From assembly GCA_023362775.1 (NCBI GenBank), contig JALMGJ010000012.1, positions 19,667,501-19,731,500 on the forward strand: a DNA stretch of 64,000 bases. The letters are read 5' to 3'. This document shows, piece by piece, positions 40,808 through 51,788 of the stretch. Positions within the stretch are counted from its first letter, which is position 1. Each line of letters starts with the position of its first letter. The DNA comes from Charina bottae. Its lineage: Eukaryota; Chordata; Lepidosauria; Squamata; Charinaidae. The notes under the pieces were generated by a model. That model saw only the letters and a program-made list of their open reading frames with translations. It was not told the origin of the DNA and did no database searches. The position numbers were made by a program, and so were the translations under genes.

Positions 40808-43432
40808 AGCGGCTGCCGCGGGCAACTTCTCTGCTCTGGCTCAAAATCTGGGGCGCGGGAGAACGGAAGGCTGCGCCCTCTTCACCGGGCGGGACCTTCC
40901 CTGCGGGCGGGCGAGGCAGGGAGAGAAGGGGAGTCGGAGGGGCTCCCTCTCCGGCCTCTGCGCCCCTTCAGGCCCGTCTCTCCGAGGGGGGCGGCGGGAG
41001 GGAACTCCCTGTCCAAGGGGAAGCGCTGGGAACCAGCAGCGGAGGTTGGCCGGCTCCTAGAGCGGCTGCCGCGGGCAACTTCTCCGCTCTGCCCGGCTCA
41101 AAACCTGGGGCGCGGTAGAACGGAAGGCTGCGCCCTCTTCACTGGGCGGGACCCGCGCCAAGGGGAAGCGCTGGGAACCAGCGGCGGAGGTTGGCCGGCT
41201 CCTAGAGCGGCTGCCGCGGGCAACTTCTCTACTCTGTCCGGCTCAAAATCTGGGGCGCGGGAGAGCGGAAGGCTGCGCCCTCTTCACCGGGCGGGACCTT
41301 CCCTGCAGGCGGGCGAGGCAGGGAGAGAAGGGGAGACGGAGGGGCTCCCTCTCCGGCCTCTGCGCCCCTTCAGGCCCGTCTCTCCGAGGGGGGCGGCGGG
41401 AGGGAACTCCCTGTCCAAGGGGAAGCGCTGGGAACCAGCGGCGGAGGTTGGCCGGCTCCTAGAGCGGCTGCCGCGGGCAACTTCTCTACTCTGTCCGGCT
41501 CAAAATCTGGGGCGCGGGAGAGCGGAAGGCTGCGCCCTCTTCACCGGGCGGGACCTTCCCTGCAGGCGGGCGAGGCAGGGAGAGAAGGGGAGACGGAGGG
41601 GCTCCCTCTCCGGCCTCTGCGCCCCTTCAGGCCCGTCTCTCCGAGGGGGGCGGCGGGAGGGAACTCCCTGTCCAAGGGGAAGCGCTGGGAACCAGCGGCG
41701 GAGGTTGGCCGGCTCCTAGAGCGGCTGCCGCGGGCAACTTCTCTGCTCTGCCCGGCTCAAAACCTGGGGCGCGGGAGAGCGGAAGGCTGCGCCCTCTTCA
41801 CCGGGCGGGACCCGCACCAAGGGGAAGTGCTGGGAACCAGCGGCGGAGGTTGGCCGGCTCCTAGAGCGGCTGCCGCGGGCAACTTCTCTACTCTGTCCAG
41901 CTCAAAATCTGGGGCGCGGGAGAGCGGAAGGCTGCGCCCTCTTCACCGGGCGGGACCTTCCCTGCAGGCGGGCAAGGCAGGGAGAGAAGGGGAGACGGAG
42001 GGGCTCCCTCTCCGGCCTCTGCGTCCCTTCAGGCCAGTCTCTCCGAGGGGGGCGGCGGGAGGGAACTCCCTGTCCAAGGGGAAGCGCTGGGAACCAGTGG
42101 TGGAGGTTGGCCGGCTCCTAGAGCGGCTGCCGCGGGCAACTTCTCTGCTCTGCCCGGCTCAAAACCTGGGGCGTGGGAGAGCGGAAGGCTGCGCCCTCTT
42201 CACCGGGCGGGACCCGCGCCAAGGGGAAGTGCTGGGAACCAGCGGCGGAGGTTGGCCGGCTCCTAGAGCGGCTGCCGCGGGCAACTTCTCTACTCTGTCC
42301 AGCTCAAAATCTGGGGCGCGGGAGAGCGGAAGGCTGCGCCCTCTTCACCGGGCGGGACCTTCCCTGCAGGCGGGCAAGGCAGGGAGAGAAGGGGAGACGG
42401 AGGGGCTCCCTCTCCGGCCTCTGCGCCCCTTCAGGCCCGTCTCTCCGAGGGGGGCGGCGGGAGGGAACTCCCTGTCCAAGGGGAAGCGCTGGGAACCAGC
42501 GGCGGAGGTTGGCCGGCTCCTAGAGCGGCTGCCGCGGGCAACTTCTCTGCTCTGCCCGGCTCAAAACCTGGGGCGCGGGAGAGCGGAAGGCTGCCCCCTC
42601 TTCACCGGGCGGGACCCGCACCAAGGGGAAGTGCTGGGAACCAGCGGCGGAGGTTGGCCGGCTCCTAGAGCGGCTGCCGCGGGCAACTTCTCTACTCTGT
42701 CCAGCTCAAAATCTGGGGCGCGGGAGAGCGGAAGGCTGCGCCCTCTTCACCGGGCGGGACCTTCCCTGCAGGCGGGCAAGGCAGGGAGAGAAGGGGAGAC
42801 GGAGGGGCTCCCTCTCCGGCCTCTGCGTCCCTTCAGGCCAGTCTCTCCAAGGGGGGCGGCGGGAGGGAACTCCCTGTCCAAGGGGAAGCGCTGGGAACCA
42901 GCGGTGGAGGTTGGCCGGCTCCTAGAGCGGCTGCCGCGGGCAACTTCTCTGCTCTGCCCGGCTCAAAACCTGGGGCGTGGGAGAGCGGAAGGCTGCGCCC
43001 TCTTCACCGGGCGGGACCCGCGCCAAGGGGAAGTGCTGGGAACCAGCGGCGGAGGTTGGCCGGCTCCTAGAGCGGCTGCCGCGGGCAACTTCTCTACTCT
43101 GTCCAGCTCAAAATCTGGGGCGCGGGAGAGCGGAAGGCTGCGCCCTCTTCACCGGGCGGGACCTTCCCTGCAGGCGGGCAAGGCAGGGAGAGAAGGGGAG
43201 ACGGAGGGGCTCCCTCTCCGGCCTCTGCGTCCCTTCAGGCCAGTCTCTCCGAGGGGGGCGGCGGGAGGGAACTCCCTGTCCAAGGGGGAGCGCTGGGAAC
43301 CAGCGGCGGAGGTTGGCCGGCTCCTAGAGCGGCTGCCGCGGGCAACTTCTCCGCTCTGCCCGGCTCAAAACCTGGGGTGCGGGAGAGCGGAAGGCTGCGC
43401 CCTCTTCACCGGGCGGGACCCGTGCCTCTAGG
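40808..43432 (+). repeat. GC-rich higher-order array, right arm
   Basis: GGCTCAAAAYCTGGGGCG marks thirteen unit starts from 40837 to 43362, again alternating about 257 and about 145 bp. The last four composite units start at 41899, 42301, 42703 and 43105, exactly 402 bp apart, so this end was homogenised most recently. Because 402 is divisible by three, a reading frame of 534 codons stays open at 41827-43431. I read that as a by-product of the period, not as a gene. Confidence 0.92.
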
Positions 43433-43894
43433 AGCCGGCCAACCTCCGCTGCTGGTTCCCAGCGCTTCCCCTTGGCGCGGGTCCCGCCCGGTGGAGAGGG
43501 CGCAGCCTTCCGCTCTCCCGCACCCGTCCTGCCGGCCGGAGGGTGGCAGCTCTTTCTCCGCCACTCCCGGTGGGGCGGCCGGGCTGGGTTCGCGGTGCCG
43601 CTGGCTGCGCTCCCTCCCTCCGTGAGCCCTCCGTGAGCCCCCCGCCCCCTTCCACGTGATTGGCTCCCGCCCGCAAACCCCGCCCCCTTCCACGCGATTG
43701 GTCACGCCCGCAAACCCCGCCCCCTTCAATGCGATTGGCCCCCGCCCGCAAACCCCGCCCCCTGGCTCTCGAGCATTTCAAAATGTGCACGAGCATGCCA
43801 AAATGGCTCCCGGGGTAAAAAGTTTGCCGACCCCTGTCCTATGCTAAGTGCTAAGTTCAATCCTCACAACCTCCCCTACCTCAAGAATAAGGTA

Positions 43895-44291
43895 CAGGTA
43901 GTCCTCACTTCATTTAGTGATGGTTTGGACTTACATTGCTAAAAAACCCGACTTATGACCGGTCCTCACACTTACAACTGTTGCAGCATCCCCATGGTCA
44001 CATGATCACGATTTGGGCGCTTGGCAGCCGGTTCGCATTTATGACCATTGCAGCATCCTGTAGTCATGTGATCGCCATTTTCGACCTTCCCGGCTGGCTT
44101 CTGGCAAGCAAAATCAATGGGGAACCACTGTGATTCGCTTAATGACCACATGATTTGGTTAATGCCCATGGTGATTGACTTAACAACCACCGAAAAAAGG
44201 TTGTAAAATTGGGTTGGATTCTCTTAATGACTGCTTCGCTTAGCAACCAAAATTCCAGTCCCAATTGTGGTTGTTAAGTGAGGACTACCTG
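43895..44291. mobile_element. Tc1/mariner-superfamily (pogo/Tigger-like) MITE
   Basis: 397 bp, ends CAGGTAGTCCTCACTTC and AAGTGAGGACTACCTG, with TA on both sides (43893-43894 and 44292-44293). Shares interior blocks with the copy at 10108. No ORF. Confidence 0.88.
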
Positions 44292-44293
44292 TA

Positions 44294-44789
44294 GTAAGTA
44301 ATGAGGATGGGTTGTGCCTGAGATTTGGAGAGACATTCCCCTCAAGTGTATTGGACTACAACACCCATCTTCAAGTCACTGGGATGATGGGAACTGATGA
44401 AGGCCCTTTGAATACTCATTTTTTTCCTTACCTTTGCTTGCCATTCTTTTGTACTGGCCTTGCTTCTTCTCTTCCATTAGCTAATGAGCCTGCATGGTAA
44501 TATTCATTCTTTCCTAATTGTTGCAGAGTATGCATGGCTCTTTACAGAAACAATGCATGATATATTATTTTCATTGTGTGCATCAATTTTTGTTTCTCTG
44601 AGGTTTTTTAAGCAGACTCTCAGAAATATATTTTGCTGGTTTGGCAGAGTTTTTGATTGCTTTGAAAATTGTTCTGAAAAGTATATTGTACAATGACATT
44701 GAGTGACAAATTATAGCTTGGCATCTACATTTCTAATGAAATGGTAATGTACATACTTTAAATAGATGGAATGCAAGTAAGGATAGCAG
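44294..44789. other. anonymous stretch
   Basis: No gene recognised. 44339-44400 holds a faint MITE remnant (GGACTACAACACCCATC..GGGATGATGGGAACT). Confidence 0.35.
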
Positions 44790-44799
44790 TAATGTATGC

Positions 44800-45005
44800 T
44801 ATTCAAAAGCATGCAAATGCAAGTAGATGAATAGGTACCACTTCGGTGGGTAGGTAACAGCGTTCCGCGTGCGTCATGCCGGCCACATGACCGCGGAAGC
44901 GTCTTCGGACAACACTGGCTCTTCGGCTAACAAACGGAGATGAGCACGGGCCCCTAGAGTCGGACACGACTGCACAAATGTGCGGGGGGAACCTTTACCT
45001 TTACC
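44800..45005 (+). mobile_element. 5'-truncated SINE with BovB-like tail
   Basis: Plus-strand copy of the SINE at 22376, lacking the tRNA head. It is flanked by a 10-bp duplication TAATGTATGC (44790-44799 and 45006-45015). The 3' end GAGTCGGACACGACTGCAC is intact, followed by GGGGGGAACCTTTACCTTTAC. Confidence 0.9.
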
Positions 45006-45015
45006 TAATGTATGC

Positions 45016-46955
45016 AAACAGAATGTTTTGGACCAATGTATTCCTTGCTGTTAAACATGATCAGCAGGGAAGAACTACAAATGTTGGGCAACAGTGACAC
45101 CTATCGGCATATTGAGATTTATCACTACTGGAATCTTACATGGTCTTCCTTTACTCCTATGTCTTTCCTTTTAAAATGTTCTCTAGTTTCTGGGTGTAAT
45201 TGGAGCAAAATTACACCTTATACAGGGTTGGGAACCTATGGCCCTCCAGATGTTGCTGAACTACAATTCCTGGCTATGCTGGCTGGGACTACTGGGAGTG
45301 GTAGTTCACAACATGTGAACAGACATACAGTAAGTCCTCCATCCCTAGACACTTATTTGCCAATTGTTTTGGCTTGGCTGGGACAGGAAGAGTTTGAAGG
45401 GAGATTATCATGGCCAAAAATCTGTCTCAGGAAAATCCTGGGAAGTTCTGCCTTTGCTGCTGTACAGCCATTGTGGCCACCACCACTTCAGAGCCACAGC
45501 GAAGGACATGATTTCTTCACGGCGAGTGGTTGGTGGCAGAAGGATGAACTGTCCCTCTCCCTCTCCCTCTCCCTCTCCCTCTCCCTCTCCCTCTCCCTCT
45601 CCCTCTCCCTCTCCGTCACACACACACATCTGTTGGCCCTGAAGATTGGATGTCTGCTTTGTGGAGTAGACACAAAATACATTTTATTTCTATATCCAGT
45701 CATATTGAAAGTAGGATTTCTCCGGCATAAAACTGAGTTTTACTTTTAGAATTTTATTGTTGCATTATACCGAAGCAGAAATCTAAGCAAAAGTACTAAG
45801 ACATTTCATTCATATTCTGCGGAGGGCAGAGTCCTAGAGTTTGTCAAGCTGCCCAGAAAAGAAACACAGGTGAGTTTTGTGGAGGAGCCTCGGTGACTTC
45901 TCAGTATCACACAGTGGTATTTGTGATACAGGATGTATGAAAATAAGCCTTGGAGGTTACGGTTAAGGGAGAAAGACAACTGGCCCTCCTCTCATGACAT
46001 GACCAGCTCTGCCATCTGTTCTTTCAGACAACTGAGTCACATTTTTGTGTTGGCAGCATACAGTCCTGAATGCCGTAATCAGTCACCTGGCAAACATGAT
46101 TTTAGTACTTCTGGCTGCCACAAAGGTAAAGGAAAGTCAGGCTCAAGTCAGGCTTGGAGGACTCTTCCCCACCTCATGTATAGTGATACCAGCAAAACCA
46201 CACACATTTTAGGCAGTATATTGACTCCAATCATTTCTGACCCTGTGCCTCTCAAACTTGTACACACTGAAAATGCCACTGAGATAGAATGCCTAGAGGT
46301 TTTACAAGACCCCTCTAGGACTTTACCTCAATCACAGACTTTGGAAGAGATAATTAACTTTCCAGTAAATAATTTGCATGATGTGGGATAGTTGACTGAG
46401 TAGAGTTTGTTTAATTCCAAACAAGACTGGACTTAATGTATAGTCGAACAACCATAAGACTGGACTTGTTTCGGATTAACTCCGATCTATGTTAACCAGC
46501 TGGATCAATTAACTCAGTTTTGGAGTACAGATGATAGGCTAATGTTTCTTGCCTTTTTAACCCACTTAAACAAGTCTATTGAGTGTGAGGACGTAGCTGC
46601 TCCCCTTTTTTCTCCTTGCTCGCTAAGAATCACTCTCCCAGTCTGCCTTCACAACTGCTTTGGCAGACTTTCTTTTTGCCTAGGCCTAACATCTCTTTAA
46701 AGATTCATTCAGATCTCTGATAAGCACACTTGTTACCTTCCCTGCTAGGGAGCGAGAGAAGAGGTGTTAGAGAAAGAAAGAGAATGAAGAAAAGAAAAAG
46801 AGGGCGTCAGAGAAGAGATGGAATGTCCTGAAATGCATGTCCATATCTAGCCTGCTTGCTTTCGCTCTGCCTCCCATGAAGATCTCAAGAGAAAAAAGGC
46901 CTTTTTAGATAGTCCTTGGAGCATTCTCCCAGGGTTAGTTGATTATGTAGATAGG
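45016..46955. other. anonymous stretch
   Basis: No gene recognised. A MITE remnant with CCCTCCAGATGTTGCTGAAC is at about 45229-45320. Open frames of 245 codons (45012-45749) and 152 codons (45933-46391) have no recognisable domain, and the first runs through the microsatellite at 45553. Confidence 0.4.
45553..45614. repeat. (CTCTCC)n hexanucleotide tract
   Basis: About ten uninterrupted CCCTCT units followed by CACACACACA. A six-base period keeps frames open on both strands. Confidence 0.95.
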
Positions 46956-46959
46956 TAAG

Positions 46960-47185
46960 TACGTATTTATATAGGTTATTGGGTTTCCCACTTTTTCTCC
47001 AGGGGTTCAAGGCAGATTAGAAGGAGGGCTCCCTTCATTTCATCCATAAAATAACAATTCTGTGTGGGAAGTTGGACTAAGATGGAGGAACTGGCTCGAA
47101 ACCACCAAGTCAGCTTCAGTGACTAAAGGTGGACTCTAGCACCTGAGTTGCCCCTCGTCCAGCACCTCAACCACCACACCAACAC
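46960..47185 (-). mobile_element. tRNA-derived SINE, strongly degraded
   Basis: The plus strand reads GTTCAAGGCAGATTAGAAGG, TTTCATCCATAAAATAACAA and ends ACCTCAACCACCACACCAAC. That is the layout (body, then complement of a tRNA-like head) of a common reptile SINE. The B box is hard to see. Confidence 0.5.
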
Positions 47186-50100
47186 TTGCTTAGAACCCAG
47201 AAGGCTCAAGACCTGGGTTCCTGAAGAATCATCTTGTTCCTCTCCACCTGCTTTGCTCCTTATCCAAGGCTCTGCTTTCCTTCTGTTGTTAGGTGAGCAG
47301 CAGCAAGGAGCGGGATATTTTGGTGGTGGCATCAACCCAATGGAACCCTTTTCCAGTTGAGATTCGCCAAACTTTTAGAAATTTGGCTAAAAACCCTGTT
47401 TGATTTGGACTTTTCCCAAACCTATCCGAATCAGTCCCATTTGGTTTCAAATTTGGCTGAATTCATTATTATTAGTAACTAATAATGAATTCAGAAGCTT
47501 GGATTAGGGGTGACCTTTTGCTAAACGTCATTAAAAGTTGCTCCTGATTGCCAAGCTCAGTCTGAATTGACATTCTGGTCTCATCCATCCATTCATTTTT
47601 AAAATATGTTTCTATAATTTATTGAGGAATCATTTTTAGAAATCAGCCCCTGCCATGTTGTTAAAAAGTCAAGTGCCATCTGGAAAAAGCCATGCCAGTG
47701 TGAAAGGCTGACACAGACCTTGCTATAAAGGAAATCCAGCCCTAATACTGCATTTGTTATTTGCATTGTGCCATTCATTAAAGGGTTAACGTTTAACATG
47801 AATTAACACATTAAATTTTTGGCAGTGTACTCAAATTCCTGTCTGCTCCTTATTTAAATTAGTTCAGTTAAGAAAACATAACCTTTCCTGTTTATAATTT
47901 GGCAAAGGAAGCATCAGCTTTGATTTACATCTCTGATCCCTTCTGACATAATTATTTCTTATGCTGTTATTTTATTACCATATTTATATTTAGCTTTCAT
48001 AAGAGCTTAAGAATGGCACAGAGCCAAATAAGCTTCCATATGTAAAACATCATCCTGTTACACGGTGAAGCATAACAAGTTGGCTTGATCTTTGGTGAAG
48101 GGTCCTATGGGACTCTCTCACCTCTCATCATGTGCTGGGTCTCACCATTGTGTTAATTCCAATATGGAATCCTATTATCTGTGTTCTGTTTCATTTCAAT
48201 GGCAACAGCAATTATGGGTCACTGGGCCCAGAGGGTTAGGGGTCAAGATGGAAATTTCTGATATATCTTTCACTGGTCCATAACTGCATTTTTATCCCAT
48301 TTTTTTCTCCCAAGATGTACACAGCTGGGCTTCTCACTGCCCTTCTTTTGTCCATGTGAGAAGAACTGTGTGGGGTAGCCAGATGGTGACTGTCTCCACA
48401 TCAGAGTGAGATTCATGAGCCAGTAAAGGTTTGAACCTTATCTCTACCAGTCCTTTCTCCATCAAAGAAGCTCCTGAGAAAGAAAGAAAACAGTTGCAAG
48501 ATTTTGATGCACCAAATCTCTGATCTAGTTAAGGATACCCATTCTCAAAATTAAATAGGTACTGTTACAACCAAAAGATGGTGCTGTTTGAATAGTACAG
48601 TATTAACTTTTGCTTTCCCCCCCTCTACACCAATAACATAGATGGAGGGGAAAAGTTCCCCAAATAAAATAAATGCCTATCAGTAATGGATTTTGATGTT
48701 ATTTTATCTTATCTGTTCTTTCCTTTTATATGCAAAAAGAAAGGAATAGAGAAAAAAAGTTATAAACACTTAAAACTCTCATAGGTTAATCAAAACTTGC
48801 CCTATGTATATATTCATACGTTATAAAAAGGAACTATTAACATTTAAATCAGTTTACTTAACAATTAGAAAAAATGGAAACTAAAGATATAATTTAGTAT
48901 ATGCAGTCAAAATTTCCAAACAATCCTGTAATCAGGAGGTAACATGTTTATTGAAATCTAGAGACATTCATTCTTCAGAATGTAGCACAATCGATGGAAA
49001 ATGAGTACACGTATCCTTCCAAATTTGCAGTATCTTTTTTTCCCTCTGCAATTACTTATATATTTTTTATCCAATAGTATTATTTCTTATTAACTTCAGC
49101 TTATTCATGTCATGGGATCTTGGAAAGTGTTTAAATTTCCAGTAGCAAGCTTTGTAACTGTTTGCATGTTTACTCAGAAGCAAATCCCACTGGGGCTTCA
49201 TGGCACTTGATCTGAAATCATGTAGGTAGGATTGCAGCCAAAGTATCCAAATATCCACATTTTTTTTACTGTTTCTGGAATCTATAAATAAAAAATGAAA
49301 ACTAAAAAAATGATTGATAGCTACCTTCTAAGGTAGAGTTGTGTTTGGAGTAATGTGTAGATATTAATATTCTCATGGTTGTTATTTATTCACCATCTCT
49401 CCATTCCAAAGGTGTCCATATGGGGAAAATATGGGTTATGAATTATGCTCATGATTTTAAAAATGGGGGTATTTCAGTTATTGTTCTCCTTACTTTCCTG
49501 TGGGTGAATGGACATGGGGCCAACTCCTCTGAAAGATTTCTTTTGAAGATTGATACCCTTTTGACTTTAAGCAAATGATTGATCACTACTTGGCAAGAAT
49601 ACTGGATTTCTTTCATCAGCAGGAGAAAGGACCAAGTGAGCTCTGAGATCTTTTCCTCAGTTCCTTTCTTTGTTCTTTGTTCTTTTCTTCTTTTCTTCAA
49701 CACAGAAAAGTGAATAAAGTCAGAAAAGTGTTTTAGCTCTGCTTAAAAGACTAATTTTTAAAAAGTGACAAAAAGGGGTTCTCACTGCCCTAAAAATATG
49801 GAGTGACGCTAGTAAGTCAGCACCCTCATCAAGACCGTTCTTGGATGGGAGATCTGCATCAAGGCATTGACAGCTGTAGAAAAGGTACTGTTCTCTGTAA
49901 TTCTAAAAAATAGTTAGACATTTTCTCTGATCATGAAAAAAAAAAAAGGAAAAGAGGGAAGTCCTGGGGGAACATGGTAGAACTAAAAATAGATTATATT
50001 AGTATGTGGATCCTTTTAAAAATATGTGTGAAGAAGCCATAATAACTCTTCATCTAGAAGCTCAAGGGTGGCCAGCCAAATAATAGCAGTAATAGTAATA

Positions 50101-51767
50101 ATAATACCTTTCACTTGTTCTGTGAGTGACTGGGTTACAAATGACTGTTGGAAAATGGGGGATGATTACTCACATAACATGTCTGACAGATGAACATTTT
50201 ATTTCACAGATCACCCTCTGGAATGATGTGGTACTACTTTTGATTACTGCAAGAAGATGCTGGTCCTTTCACTCCTTGGTTCATTCTGTTTTTATACCAT
50301 TTTTTCTCCTCACAATGAGAACATCAGAAGCAGGTCCTTGGGATCAAACATTCCCAAGCAGGTCTAGAGGAAACAAAGCTGATTTCAAGAAAGAGGCCTT
50401 TATTTGATTTTTATTTGTGAAACTTATATCTGCCGAAGGATGCAGACCATGGTTTAAATTTGATCTACTTTATTCTCTACTTTACAGGGCAGATTTTCCC
50501 TCCAAATATTCACTAGTTTGTAGGTAGAAGGGGAGATGTATTTCTGATCATGTAGAGTTGGACCAGGGCTTTTAGCTTTTTCTTTCTGTACACAACAAAA
50601 ACAGCCTGTGCGGTGAGTGATGTGGAGTACTCCCCAGAAACTGCTTCTCCTTTGCAGCGCTTTCTGGAATGACTAGGAGATTGTCCAAAGTTGCGTCATT
50701 CTAAGAAGTGCTATGAAGATCAATCAACATCTGAGAGCAGCCTCTTCAAACGATGAGGAATGTTTGCTCTGAAAGAATGAAAAAGTCATGTACCTTGGCC
50801 CCAGCGAGTGGGACTTTTTTTTTTTAAATGGGAAAAGACGAACACCAGCAAAGTTTCATTTGTGCTAGGCTTTACCTTCCCTAGAATCTCTAGAGAAAAC
50901 AACAGGTGTGTGCCAAATGGGTGTGTTCCTCCTTGATGATTCAGTCTCTGTAGCTGAGGTGACACCTTGCTTGCAGAAGCTAATTTTACCAGGCAAAGCA
51001 CCACGGCCTCTCTGGCAACGAGAAGAGGGATGATGAGGTGCCTCTCTAAGTTCCTTTGAAGGGCTACCTTGCTCAAAGCCTCATCAAGGTGAAACACCCC
51101 CTCAGACCCCCTACAATCAGATTTGCTCCAGCAAAAAAATCCGTAGCAAAATTCTTCTATATCCTTATAATGTGCCTGGCCCCTGTGAATGCCATCTTCA
51201 CATATCTATGCCTCTTATCTAAGATGGGAGTTGGACAAGGGGAAACATGCTAGATGTCTCCTTTTCCCCAAACTGTGTTTCAGACTAGAGCGTTTTCCTC
51301 TGCGGTTCAACTTGTTATTTTAATTTATTTTTCCAGAGCTGCCTGGATTTCTTTTTCCATTTCATAATCCACCTCCTCAAGCTGTTTTTAAAAATTATTT
51401 CCTGACAAAAGGAAAGAGACTTGCCTACATCAAAGACATAAACATTTATACCAAAACAGTCTGACACATAATAAAGGAGGGCAACATACTTTTTGTATTG
51501 GTAATAAATCTATGTCAAGAACCACAACATAAACAGAACAATAAATATCATACTTTAAATCTAGTTGTATCATTTCCTTCACTTTTGAAAAGTAAATTAT
51601 CCTCCCAATGTCCTTGTCTTATATTGTTAGATTAAATTACTTGAAATCTTTGTTGTATATTTGGATAAACTGAACCATTTTTCAGAACAAAACAACATCA
51701 AATTTTTTATTAACGTGTTTCACTTTTGTTTCCCTAAACTGTTTTTTAAAATGTAAAAACACATTTC
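47186..51767. other. 4.6-kb stretch nearly free of recognisable repeats
   Basis: The longest repeat-poor interval in the window. No exon with a recognised domain was found on either strand. A 15-bp-arm hairpin lies at 47457-47494, an A/T-rich block with several TAATTA/TTAAAT motifs at about 47760-48030, and a weak 5S-SINE-like remnant (TTCTTGGATGGGAGATC) at about 49840. Non-coding, possibly with regulatory sequence. Confidence 0.4.
47457..47494. repeat. perfect 15-bp inverted repeat with 8-base loop
   Basis: CTGAATTCATTATTA (47457-47471) faces TAATAATGAATTCAG (47480-47494) around the loop TTAGTAAC. A/T-rich. No poly-T follows, and no adjoining gene is seen. Confidence 0.9.
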
Positions 51768-51788
51768 CTTGACAAATTTTGTTGTTGT

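Larger units (their letters stand above)
38946..43836. mobile_element. 4.9-kb non-autonomous hAT carrying an inverted higher-order array
   Basis: Ends CAAGGGTCGG and CCGACCCCTG with an exact 8-bp duplication TCCTATGC (38938-38945 and 43837-43844). The left 290 bp (including the coding-like module at about 39075-39220) and the right 190 bp (three ATTGG/CCCCGCCCC units and GAGCATTTCAAAATGTGCAC) match the 1.19-kb element at 17702. The interior is different: a GC-rich tandem array in one orientation (39278-40496), a palindromic core (40635-40804), then the same array inverted (40808-43432). No transposase. Confidence 0.9.

Noticed and set aside
41827..43431. 534-codon open frame as a protein-coding gene
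   Set aside because: It exists only because the tandem period (402 bp) is divisible by three and GC-rich DNA has few stops. It lies inside a hAT element and has no recognisable domain.
38946..43836. CpG-island promoter of a host gene
   Set aside because: The GC-rich sequence is bounded precisely by hAT ends and target duplications and is repetitive. No adjoining exon was found.
45012..45749. 245-codon open frame as a gene
   Set aside because: It includes a MITE remnant and a hexanucleotide repeat, and has no recognisable domain or coding signature.
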